Below are positions 23,090-31,160 of a stretch of 35,396 bases of DNA, one piece after another. Origin of the DNA: Bacteroidales bacterium (lineage in GTDB: Bacteria; Bacteroidota; Bacteroidia; Bacteroidales; Paludibacteraceae). The position numbers and the translations under genes are program-made. Every line of letters begins with the position of its first letter. Within the stretch, counting starts at the first letter, position 1. The DNA lies in assembly GCA_012518275.1 (NCBI GenBank), contig JAAYSS010000050.1:1-35396 (forward strand). Reading direction: 5' to 3'. Under the pieces are notes generated by a model, which saw only the letters and a list, made by a program, of their open reading frames with translations, was not told the origin of the DNA and made no database searches.

Positions 23090-24067
23090 ATGTACACTTT
23101 TGACAAAATATTAAGCCTTATCAATACTGAAATTAAAAAATTAAACTGGTCGAGGCAGCCCATAGGGCTTTATGAACCAATAGGTTATGTTCTTTCCCTT
23201 GGGGGAAAAAGGATCCGTCCGGCAATTATGCTTATGGCATATAACTTATATGCTGATGATGTAATATCGGTCATTAAACCAGCGCTCGGACTGGAAGTGT
23301 TTCACAATTTCACGCTCCTTCACGACGACATCATGGATCGTGCAGACATGAGGCGCGGGCAAATGACCGTTCATAAAAAATGGAACGACAACACGGCAAT
23401 TCTTTCCGGCGACGTAATGCAAATTGAAGCCTATAAACTGATTGCTGAAACTCCGAAAAAACATTTAAAAGAAGTGTTAGACCTTTTTTCAAAAACTGCT
23501 GCTGAAATTTGTGAAGGACAGCAATTAGATATGGAATTTGAAACTCGAACGAATGTTTCTACTGACGAGTACATTGAAATGATTCGACTGAAAACTGCAG
23601 TTTTGATGGCGGCAGGTGCAAAGATTGGAGCAATCTTGGGCGGCGGAAATGATGAAGACGCTTCAAATTTATATGATTTCGGGAAAGCCATAGGACTTGT
23701 TTTTCAATTGAAAGACGACCTGCTGGATGTGTATGGTAACGAACAAAATTTTGGGAAAAAAATTGGTGGTGATATCCTTTGTAACAAAAAAACATTTCTA
23801 CTTATTCATGCACTTAAAAAATCCGAAAGGAAAAATGCTGAAGAACTAAACTATTGGCTGAATAACAACGACGAGAATCTGGGAGATAAGAAAATCAAGG
23901 TAGTTACAGAAATTTACAACCGACTTAATATTCGCGAAGCTTGCGAAGAGAAAATGAACTATTACTATCGCAAAGCGCTTGATAACTTGGATAAAGTACA
24001 GGTCCCGAAGGCTAAAAAAAGCGAACTGCAAAAACTTGCCGAGAACTTGATGCATAGAATCGATTAA
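23090..24067 (+). CDS. Polyprenyl (geranylgeranyl-type) diphosphate synthase
   Basis: A 325-residue trans-prenyltransferase that condenses isopentenyl diphosphate with allylic diphosphates. It contains GGKRIRP (IPP site), the first aspartate-rich motif DDIMD at 79-83 in FTLLHDDIMDRADMRRG, GQQLDMEFE and the second motif FQLKDDLLDVYG. The first motif has no two-residue insertion and a phenylalanine (F74) lies five residues before it, a combination typical of C20 (archaeal-type GGPP) synthases. Chain length remains a guess. It follows ddl after 45 nt, in line with supply of lipid carriers or quinone tails. Confidence 0.93.
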   Translation: MYTFDKILSLINTEIKKLNWSRQPIGLYEPIGYVLSLGGKRIRPAIMLMAYNLYADDVISVIKPALGLEVFHNFTLLHDDIMDRADMRRGQMTVHKKWNDNTAILSGDVMQIEAYKLIAETPKKHLKEVLDLFSKTAAEICEGQQLDMEFETRTNVSTDEYIEMIRLKTAVLMAAGAKIGAILGGGNDEDASNLYDFGKAIGLVFQLKDDLLDVYGNEQNFGKKIGGDILCNKKTFLLIHALKKSERKNAEELNYWLNNNDENLGDKKIKVVTEIYNRLNIREACEEKMNYYYRKALDNLDKVQVPKAKKSELQKLAENLMHRID

Positions 24068-24132
24068 GCATCATCAAACTTTTATAACATTATTTATCAT
24101 AGCTACAACTGTAATAATTTGCATAAAATTGC

Positions 24133-24140
24133 TAATTTTG
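24133..24140 (+). promoter_or_regulatory. Promoter -7 element of the 24175 gene
   Basis: TAATTTTG fits TAnnTTTG, 34 nt before the ATG, giving a leader of about 28 nt. No -33 TTTG at the expected distance. Confidence 0.5.
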
Positions 24141-24174
24141 TAAGAATCTAATTTTTTAAAAATTTGACTTCCCT

Positions 24175-24903
24175 ATGCCCTATCGCCGTTTGCCAAACAC
24201 TGATAAAGCCCGTTTAAGAGCGCTACGCACCGCCATCAGACGAGGCGCCCAGCAAACGTACCACAAACAGGTAATTACATTCTCTACGCTCCGTGAAGCT
24301 GAAAATTTTCTGAACGTTTTTGAGAAACAGAGCATCATGTACAAACAGACTTTTGAGAATCAAGTGAATGCCAATAAAAAATACCAGCAGGTGCTCTCCA
24401 ACGTGCGGATGTACATCTCGCACTTCATTCAGGTATTTAACCTTTCTGTGATTCGCGGCGAAATTAAAAAAGAAAACAAATTACTCTACCAACTCGACCC
24501 CGACATCCATAATCTGCCTGACTTATCCACGGAAGCAGCCATCCTTAAATGGGGACAAAACATAATTAAAGGTGAAAATGAGCGAATCAGTCAGGGTGGA
24601 CCACCTATCTACAACCCTACCATTGCTAAGGTGCACGTTCACTACGAGATGTTTAAAGAATACAAATCGAATCAGCGGCTGAGCCAAGCTACCACCAATA
24701 GAAACTGGGAAGAGTTGGTCAAACTGCGAGAAAAGGGAGATAAGATTATTCTTGACATTTGGAACCAAGTAGAAGATTTTTACAAAGATTATACTCCGTA
24801 TCAAAAACTAACTAAATGTCAAAAGTTTGGACTTGTTTATTACTACCGAAAGAATGAAAAAGTGCTTACTCCGGAGGATGATATAGTGCAGGCTGGTGAT
24901 TGA
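24175..24903 (+). CDS. Conserved hypothetical protein, alpha-helical, basic N-terminus
   Basis: I do not recognise a named domain. The 242 residues begin MPYRRLPNTDKARLRALRTAI, strongly basic. A long helical region follows (AENFLNVFEKQSIMYKQTFENQVNANKKYQQVLSNVRMYISHFIQVFN), then a second half with GQNIIKGENERISQGGPPIYNPTIAKVHVHYEMF and a tail with QVEDFYKDYTPYQKLTKCQKFGLVYYYRK. There is no signal peptide or membrane helix, so it is cytoplasmic. I recall similar proteins in other Bacteroidales but no function. It has its own promoter and is convergent with the DUF4294 gene (21 nt between the stops). Confidence 0.75.
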   Translation: MPYRRLPNTDKARLRALRTAIRRGAQQTYHKQVITFSTLREAENFLNVFEKQSIMYKQTFENQVNANKKYQQVLSNVRMYISHFIQVFNLSVIRGEIKKENKLLYQLDPDIHNLPDLSTEAAILKWGQNIIKGENERISQGGPPIYNPTIAKVHVHYEMFKEYKSNQRLSQATTNRNWEELVKLREKGDKIILDIWNQVEDFYKDYTPYQKLTKCQKFGLVYYYRKNEKVLTPEDDIVQAGD

Positions 24904-24924
24904 TAAAAGTTTTATCTAAATAAA

Positions 24925-25548
24925 TCAAAGTTGCCCTGCATCTACCAACGTGATTACTCGCTCTACAATTCTGTCTTTATCACTTCCATCATACTCAGCA
25001 CGCAAATCCGAACCAAAAAATTTCGCAACCGTATTCCAAAAAACAGCCGGCACGCTGCCCTTGTACGCTTTAATAAGTTCATAGGTATTTATACCATGCT
25101 CACGATCAATGAGTTTTATTAACATTTTACCTTGATTTATAGTCAATTTTCGAAGAGGTTTTTCATATTGTCTGAATATTCGTTTCTGAAAATCATTGAC
25201 GTGTTTTCTTCGGGTAGCATCATCCGGAAGTGCTAAAAGTTCAATATTCAGTTTGTTGACTTCCTTCGAAGCAAGACGAGCATAGGGTAGCGCTTTTTTT
25301 ACATCACGAACCGTTCGCCAGTAAAATTTTTCTTGCTTTTTGCTTGTAAACACAAGCGGTGGATATACATATAGCTCTTTTAGATACTCTAAATAAATGA
25401 CTTCTCCATTTTCAACAATCTTTTCCATCAGCACATAAGTTGGTGGTTTAAATTCCCTTGCCGGGATACTCGAAGGCACCTGTGCTGCACTTTGAGTAGC
25501 AAAAAAAGCAATCATATAAAACAAAAATATTTTTAGTTTATTTGCCAT
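24925..25548 (-). CDS. DUF4294 exported protein
   Basis: A 207-residue protein with a Sec signal peptide (hydrophobic 5-17, probable cleavage after ATQSAA near 22). The body includes LEYLKELYVYPPLVFTSKKQEKFYWRTVRDVKKALPYARLA and KLTINQGKMLIKLIDREHGINTYELIKAYKGSVPAVFWNTVAKFFGSDLR, the pattern of DUF4294, found almost only in Bacteroidota. It is likely periplasmic with no known activity. It is divergent from the barrel-protein operon that follows. Confidence 0.85.
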   Translation of the reverse strand: MANKLKIFLFYMIAFFATQSAAQVPSSIPAREFKPPTYVLMEKIVENGEVIYLEYLKELYVYPPLVFTSKKQEKFYWRTVRDVKKALPYARLASKEVNKLNIELLALPDDATRRKHVNDFQKRIFRQYEKPLRKLTINQGKMLIKLIDREHGINTYELIKAYKGSVPAVFWNTVAKFFGSDLRAEYDGSDKDRIVERVITLVDAGQL

Positions 25549-25622
25549 GGAAAAAGCCTTTAATGAGTATGTAAATTTATAAAATAAATTTGATATCGTT
25601 TATTTATCAGCAATATTTATTC

Positions 25623-25630
25623 CAAATATA
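25623..25630 (-). promoter_or_regulatory. Promoter -7 element of the DUF4294 gene
   Basis: TATATTTG on the minus strand, 75 nt upstream of the start codon at 25548, with a predicted leader of about 68 nt. Confidence 0.5.
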
Positions 25631-25664
25631 ATATCAATAATCTTTTAATGTCAGAAAATTTAGC

Positions 25665-25672
25665 TAAATTTG
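25665..25672 (+). promoter_or_regulatory. Promoter -7 element of the outer-membrane protein operon
   Basis: TAAATTTG fits TAnnTTTG. The transcript would start near 25679, which rules out a TTG start at 25677 and supports ATG 25719 for the first gene. Confidence 0.5.
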
Positions 25673-25718
25673 GACTTTGAATTTTTATAAAGGAATAATT
25701 TTCGATTTAGATTTGTTT

Positions 25719-26540
25719 ATGAACAAAATTCACTCCACTTTTTTACTACTTACCGTATTTTTCGGATACACATTCGGACAAGTTGCGCCTGTTGTTCCTT
25801 CATCCACATCAATAGCCAATACTTCAGTTGCCGTGCAAAATGAATGGAACGCATTTCAGAACACTTCTGCTTTAGCACACATAGAAAACATGGAGGCATC
25901 CGCTCAGTACGAAAATAGGTTTATGCTGAAAGAACTGAGTACTCGTAGCATCCAAGCCGGATTTCACACAAAATACGCAAACATTGGCTTGGCATTCTCT
26001 TATCATGGGTACTCCGTTTATAATGAGATGATTGGCGGATTAGGATTGGCAAGAAATTTTGGCGATAAATTTTCAATGGGTGTACAGTTCAACTATTACA
26101 CAGCTTATTTCTCTGCAGCTGATGAAAGCCGCTACAGAGGCACCGTGCTGACACAATTTGGAGTCTCTTCCCGAATTTTCCCTAAATTTACCGTTGGGTT
26201 CCACACTTTTAATCCCTTCCAAAGCAGCATAAAAACAGAAAACACAACAAAACGTATTCCTTCCATTTTTAGCATCGGAACAAATTACGAATTTGCTAAA
26301 AATTTAGTATGGCTTACACAAATTGACAAAGAAGTGAGTAGCAACTTTAGATTTGCTACCGGATTTGAATACACCATGATTGAGCAACTAACCGTTAAAC
26401 TTGGTGCCTATGGTCAAGATTATTTGGTTCCTGCACTTGGACTTGGCGTCCATTTGGGAAGATTTCACTTTAATATGAATGCTGAAATGCATCCACAACT
26501 CGGACTTAATACACTTGGAAATCTCAAATACAGATTCTAA
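25719..26540 (+). CDS. Probable outer-membrane beta-barrel protein (PorV/FadL-like)
   Basis: From ATG 25719 (MNKIHSTFLLLTVFFGYTFGQ) the 273-residue protein has a Sec signal and then ANTSVAVQNEWNAFQNTSALAHIE, the N-terminal pattern I associate with PorV/FadL-like barrels. Alternating strands follow, many ending in aromatic residues, to the C-terminal LKYRF. The final phenylalanine fits the signal for BAM-mediated insertion. No PorP/SprF signature (NPLYLNPAYAG-like) is visible. It lies 3 nt before the next gene, so the two are almost certainly cotranscribed. The substrate is unknown. Confidence 0.75.
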   Translation: MNKIHSTFLLLTVFFGYTFGQVAPVVPSSTSIANTSVAVQNEWNAFQNTSALAHIENMEASAQYENRFMLKELSTRSIQAGFHTKYANIGLAFSYHGYSVYNEMIGGLGLARNFGDKFSMGVQFNYYTAYFSAADESRYRGTVLTQFGVSSRIFPKFTVGFHTFNPFQSSIKTENTTKRIPSIFSIGTNYEFAKNLVWLTQIDKEVSSNFRFATGFEYTMIEQLTVKLGAYGQDYLVPALGLGVHLGRFHFNMNAEMHPQLGLNTLGNLKYRF

Positions 26541-26543
26541 TAA

Positions 26544-28622
26544 ATGAAGATATTAAAAAAAATAATCCTTGTTTTTTTGATGGGAGTTATAACATTGAAC
26601 ACCTACTCCCAAGAGTCGACTGATTCGAGTGTTGAGCAGATTATTATGGATATTTATGAGCAATTATCGGAAAATTCAGACGAAGAAATTGACTTTACCA
26701 GCTTCTATGAAGACATGATCTTCCTTTCCGAAAACCCCATCAATCTTAATAAGGCAGACAAGGAGGAACTTGAAAAATTATATCTCCTTTCGGATATTCA
26801 GGTGGATAATATACTTCACTACCTTTATCGATACGCTCCGCTTAATAGTATCTATGAATTACAGTTAATTGACGGATTGGACATGACCGACATCCGACTG
26901 ATTCTACCTTTCGTAATACTGGGCGATGCCGAAGCTAAGAAAGAAACATTGAATTTGAAAAATGTTTTTAAGTATGGAAAAAATGAGCTTTACGTGCGTC
27001 TTGACAAAGGGTTGGAGACAAAAGAAGGTTACCGTTTTCTTCCTGAAGAAGAACAGCAAGCGGAAGAAAAAAACGCCAAAAAATATGTTGGCGATCCCTT
27101 TTATAATCACATAAAATACCGTTTCCGCTATCGCGATAGGGTTGCTTTCGGAGTTACAGCCGAGAAGGATGCCGGAGAACAGTTTTGGGGTGAACACAAC
27201 AAAGGATATGATTTCTATTCTGCACACGTTGAACTGAAAAATTTCGGAAAATTAAAATCCTTTGTCCTTGGAGATTATAAAGCAAATTTTGGTCAAGGAT
27301 TGGTAGTTCGAACCGATTTTTCAATGGGAAAATCTTCGTATGTACTTCAAGTTAATCCACGCTCGAGAGGATTGAAAAAATATACTTCTACTAATGAATA
27401 CAATTTCTTCCGTGGAGTTGGTGCTACGGTTAGCTTAGGAGGCTTAGATATCACCGGATTTTACTCCTACAAGAAAATTGATGGCGATACGATTGACGGG
27501 CAGTTTGCTTCTATTAAAATCGATGGACTTCATAGAACTATCAACGACCTGAATAAGAAGCGAAATGTCGGACAACAAGTTATAGGCAGCAACTTAACAT
27601 ATACTTACTCTTGGCTTCAAGTAGGCGCTACTGCTTTATACAACTCTTTAGACCATTCGTTGGAACCACGTCCTGCGAAATACAATAAATTTTATTTCCG
27701 TGGGAAAAATCAACTTGTTGGAAGTCTGAACTATCGGATGCGTGTCAGTAAGTTGAACCTTTTTGGCGAAACAGCATTCTCTGACCGTGAAGGAGCCTGG
27801 GCAACACTTAACGGAGTAAACTATAGTCCAATATCAAGAGTGGGATTAGTTGCTCTTCACCGTTATTTTTCAAAAGAATACGACACTTTCTTCGCTACCA
27901 CTTTTTCTGAATCTTCGCGGGTAAACAATGAAACCGGGTTCTACATCGGTGCGGAAGTGCGCCCTATAAAGTATTGGAAAGTTGCAACATATATCGACAG
28001 CTATCGCTTCCCTTGGATGAAATTTGGAATTGATGCACCATCTGTCGGCAAAGACTATCTTATACAACTAGATTATGCTCCAAAGCGTAATGTTAACATG
28101 TTCTGGCGTTTTAAGTTTGAAGAAAAAATGCATAATTATTCCGACACAACTACCGTAATGCCGGTCGTCCTACCACGCCAGAAGTGGGCAGCTCGCTACG
28201 TACTTAACTACAGCTATGGCCGATTCAACTTTAAAAACCAGCTGGACTTTAATGGCTTTAACGATGCCGTAAACCCCACATCTTATGGATATTCTGCTTT
28301 GCAAGATGTAACCTATAATTTCACGCGGATACCACTACGAGCTGATTTTCGATTCCATATTTTTGATGCACAGCACTTTGAAAACCGACTTTACACGTAC
28401 GAAAAAGATGTGCTTTACGCATTTTCAATACCTATGAATTACGGAATGGGCTCGCGTTACTACATAAACCTACGCTATGAAGTTAACAAGAATCTCTCAT
28501 TCTGGCTCAAACTAGCTCAAACCGTGTATGCAGACGACAGGGTTACCATTAGTAGCAGCAATGAAGAAATCCAAGGCAATCGGAAAACAGATATGAGATT
28601 TTTGATGAGACTGAAGTTTTAG
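26544..28622 (+). CDS. Exported helix-hairpin-helix protein with C-terminal beta-barrel-like region
   Basis: A 692-residue protein with a Sec signal (KIILVFLMGVITLNTYSQ). It carries two ComEA-like helix-hairpin-helix segments at about 55-125: PINLNKADKEELEKLYLLSD and LNSIYELQLIDGLDMTDIRLILPFV. From about 150 to the end it is built of alternating strands with many aromatic ends (YRFRYRDRVAFGVTAEKD, GSNLTYTYSWLQVGA, FWLKLAQTVY) and closes with DMRFLMRLKF, a terminal phenylalanine as in barrels. HhH modules usually bind DNA; outside the cell the target could be DNA or something else. Co-encoded with the barrel gene upstream. The architecture is clear, the function unknown. Confidence 0.82.
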   Translation: MKILKKIILVFLMGVITLNTYSQESTDSSVEQIIMDIYEQLSENSDEEIDFTSFYEDMIFLSENPINLNKADKEELEKLYLLSDIQVDNILHYLYRYAPLNSIYELQLIDGLDMTDIRLILPFVILGDAEAKKETLNLKNVFKYGKNELYVRLDKGLETKEGYRFLPEEEQQAEEKNAKKYVGDPFYNHIKYRFRYRDRVAFGVTAEKDAGEQFWGEHNKGYDFYSAHVELKNFGKLKSFVLGDYKANFGQGLVVRTDFSMGKSSYVLQVNPRSRGLKKYTSTNEYNFFRGVGATVSLGGLDITGFYSYKKIDGDTIDGQFASIKIDGLHRTINDLNKKRNVGQQVIGSNLTYTYSWLQVGATALYNSLDHSLEPRPAKYNKFYFRGKNQLVGSLNYRMRVSKLNLFGETAFSDREGAWATLNGVNYSPISRVGLVALHRYFSKEYDTFFATTFSESSRVNNETGFYIGAEVRPIKYWKVATYIDSYRFPWMKFGIDAPSVGKDYLIQLDYAPKRNVNMFWRFKFEEKMHNYSDTTTVMPVVLPRQKWAARYVLNYSYGRFNFKNQLDFNGFNDAVNPTSYGYSALQDVTYNFTRIPLRADFRFHIFDAQHFENRLYTYEKDVLYAFSIPMNYGMGSRYYINLRYEVNKNLSFWLKLAQTVYADDRVTISSSNEEIQGNRKTDMRFLMRLKF

Positions 28623-28826
28623 AAAAGAATAATTTATTCAAAATCAGAATAGTATTATTCCAATTCCCATCAATACAATATGTATCCAACAACAATAACT
28701 ATGTTTCTTTTTCGTTTTTAGCACCGTTCTCCGTATAGATAAAATCTGAATCTAACAGAAACTTTTCGAAATCATTTGTAAATATTTGTGAACATAAAAA
28801 GTATTATTTAGAATTTATTACATTCT

Positions 28827-28862
28827 AATGTGAAGTATAATGTGAAGTATTTTATACTTTTG
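28827..28862 (+). promoter_or_regulatory. Promoter with tandem 12-bp direct repeats upstream of the DoxX gene
   Basis: AATGTGAAGTAT occurs twice in perfect tandem (28827-28838 and 28839-28850), four bases upstream of the -7 element TACTTTTG at 28855-28862. The repeats occupy the position of the -33 element, so a regulator binding two same-facing sites on about one helical turn spacing is likely. The leader to ATG 28909 is about 40 nt. Confidence 0.6.
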
Positions 28863-28908
28863 CAACTTAAACTCATAAAAATCTATCAATCTGATTAAAA
28901 TACTATTT

Positions 28909-29394
28909 ATGACAAACAAAAATTATAATAAAACTCAATTACTCTGGTTGGTTGTATTAAGAGTAGTTATCGGTTGGTATTTTCTGTACGAAGGTTTAGC
29001 CAAATTACTTACTCACGGATGGACATCTTATGGCTATATTATGGATTCTCAAGGAGTTTTTGCCGGACTGTTCAAAGCACTGGGACAAAGTCAATCATTA
29101 ATGCCATTGGTAGATACAATTAATATTTACGGACTTATTATTATTGGTCTATTTTTGGTGTTAGGATTATTTGAAAAAATTGGTTACATAGGCGCTATTT
29201 TCTTTCTGGTGCTTTATTATTTATCACATCCGGCGTTGTTAAACACCGTTTACTTACTTCCACCGGAAGGGTCTTATCTTTGGATTAACAAGAATATCGT
29301 GATGCTGTGTGCTGTTGCAGTATTGTTTGTTTTTCCTACAGCAAAACGCATCGGATTAGATAGATTTATTTTTAAAAACAAAAAGACTTTATAG
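28909..29394 (+). CDS. DoxX-family membrane protein
   Basis: The 161 residues form four transmembrane helices (about 12-30, 70-90, 93-112 and 125-142). The N-terminal pattern LLWLVVLRVVIGWYFLYEGLAKL and a later GLIIIGLFLVLGLFEKIGYIGA are typical of the DoxX/DoxD group; DoxD is the membrane subunit of thiosulfate:quinone oxidoreductase. It begins a cluster with Gfo/Idh/MocA and DUF1080 proteins, 9 nt before the first oxidoreductase gene. It may pass electrons to the quinone pool, but no redox cofactor site is evident from sequence. Confidence 0.85.
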   Translation: MTNKNYNKTQLLWLVVLRVVIGWYFLYEGLAKLLTHGWTSYGYIMDSQGVFAGLFKALGQSQSLMPLVDTINIYGLIIIGLFLVLGLFEKIGYIGAIFFLVLYYLSHPALLNTVYLLPPEGSYLWINKNIVMLCAVAVLFVFPTAKRIGLDRFIFKNKKTL

Positions 29395-29403
29395 ATAAAA
29401 CAT

Positions 29404-31065
29404 ATGTCAACTATCGAGAATAAAGACAATAAGAACAAAACAAACATAGAAAATTCGGAACAAAATATTTCCAAAGGAAGGCGCGAAGCACTAAAAACTT
29501 TGGCTACAGTCCCCGTATTGGGTGCCATGGCATACGGCACTTACAAAAAGACAAAAAATGAGCGAACGAATCGATTAGCTGCAGATATGTTTCGTTTTCA
29601 AGAAATGCCATCTCCAGCGTTGGTTACAGAGGGAAATGTTATTCGAGTGGGAATAATTGGGGTAGGCAATAGAGGTATTGACCTAATGCGTGCGATAGGC
29701 TTTGCAACACCCGAAAATATAGAAAATCTAAAAACTGAATCCCAAAAAAACTCACGCGATACGAGATATAAAGATTTTGTTGAACAGGAAAATCTTAACG
29801 TAAAAATAACTGCTGTTTGCGATATTTTTGATGCATATGCTGAAAGAGCAATATTAGCTGGAGCAAACATCCACCGAGAAGGGTTAAACGGAAAGTACGG
29901 AGAAAGACCAAAACGTTATCTGAATTACAAGGAGCTACTCGCAGCATCGGACGTAGATGCCGTAATAATCGCGACCCCAGACCATTGGCATGCACAAATG
30001 GCAATGGATGCCGTAAAAGCAGGGAAACACGTTTACCTTGAAAAGCCGATGAGCTGGACAGTACCTGAGACATTTGCACTAAGAGAAATTGTACGCAACA
30101 GCAAAGTGATTTTCCAGCTCGGTCATCAAAATCGACAAATAGAGACCAACAAGCGAGGAAAAGAAATCATCGAAAAAGGACTCTTGGGACCAATTTCTTT
30201 GATTGAAACAAGCACCAACCGCAACGACCCGAACGGTGCTTGGGTTTATCCGATTCATCCTGATGCAAACCCAAACACCATTGACTGGAAACAGTTCGAG
30301 GGTGATCCCAATCGTGTAAAGGAATACATGGAGTACATGACATCTAATGGTTTAGCAAAATATGTAGGTCCCGAAGCGAGAGATAAATTCAGTTTGGAAA
30401 GATTTTTCCGCTGGCGTTGTTGGTGGGACTACAGCACTGGATTAAGTGGCGATTTGCTTACCCATGAGTACGACGCCATCAACCAAATGATGAATGTAGG
30501 CATTCCAGATTCAGCTACATCGTCAGGAGGCATTTATTTCTTCAAAGATGGAAGAACCGTTCCTGATGTACTTCAAACAACGTTTGAATATAAAGAGAAA
30601 AATTTAGCATTCCTGTATTCAGCTACTCAAGCAAGTCAATTCAGGCGTTCACGTAAATTTATGGGGCACGACGCAACTATGGAAATTGGTAATTCTATCA
30701 CCGTTACCGTCGATGCACGTTCCGAAAAATACAAAGAACAAATAGACAAAGGGGTCATCAAACCCGGTAAACCTTTTTACAATTATACCCCAGGACAAAA
30801 AGATGTAGATGCAGTAACATCAGCTACTCAGCTCTATTTCGCTGAACGTGGTTTACTTTATTCATATGTAAACGGTAAAAGATACAATACAACTTTCCTT
30901 CATCTAAAGGAATGGATAGACTGCATACGCACGGGAAAACAACCATCCTGTGGAATTGAAGAAGGATTCCAAGAGGCAATCACAGCTCACATGGGGACAC
31001 GTGCTTATTTAGAAGGACGAACCATGTATTGGGATAAAGATAAAGAAGAAATAGTGAGAGGATAA
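29404..31065 (+). CDS. Gfo/Idh/MocA-family oxidoreductase, larger type
   Basis: A 553-residue protein: a polar leader, then GRREALKTLATVPVLG, a weak twin-arginine-like signal, then the NAD(P)-binding Rossmann fold (IRVGIIGVGNRGIDLM near 82, DVDAVIIATPDHWHAQMAMDAVKAGKHVYLEKPMSW) and a long C-terminal domain (RFFRWRCWWDYSTGLSGDLLTHEYDAINQMM). The EKP lysine common to the family is present. These enzymes often oxidise sugars at C3 with bound NAD. It is 9 nt after doxX and 95 nt before a second family member. Whether it is really exported by Tat is uncertain because the RR motif lacks the usual Phe-Leu. Confidence 0.88.
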   Translation: MSTIENKDNKNKTNIENSEQNISKGRREALKTLATVPVLGAMAYGTYKKTKNERTNRLAADMFRFQEMPSPALVTEGNVIRVGIIGVGNRGIDLMRAIGFATPENIENLKTESQKNSRDTRYKDFVEQENLNVKITAVCDIFDAYAERAILAGANIHREGLNGKYGERPKRYLNYKELLAASDVDAVIIATPDHWHAQMAMDAVKAGKHVYLEKPMSWTVPETFALREIVRNSKVIFQLGHQNRQIETNKRGKEIIEKGLLGPISLIETSTNRNDPNGAWVYPIHPDANPNTIDWKQFEGDPNRVKEYMEYMTSNGLAKYVGPEARDKFSLERFFRWRCWWDYSTGLSGDLLTHEYDAINQMMNVGIPDSATSSGGIYFFKDGRTVPDVLQTTFEYKEKNLAFLYSATQASQFRRSRKFMGHDATMEIGNSITVTVDARSEKYKEQIDKGVIKPGKPFYNYTPGQKDVDAVTSATQLYFAERGLLYSYVNGKRYNTTFLHLKEWIDCIRTGKQPSCGIEEGFQEAITAHMGTRAYLEGRTMYWDKDKEEIVRG

Positions 31066-31160
31066 TTTTGTATTTACATTTACAAAACGTATTTTTACAG
31101 TTGACTAAGTATAATTCGTGCAACTATAAATAAATTTATTAATCTTAAAAAAACATACCT

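Noticed and set aside
25677-25718. TTG start extending the barrel protein by 14 residues
   Set aside because: It lies at or before the predicted transcription start and would precede a clear signal peptide.
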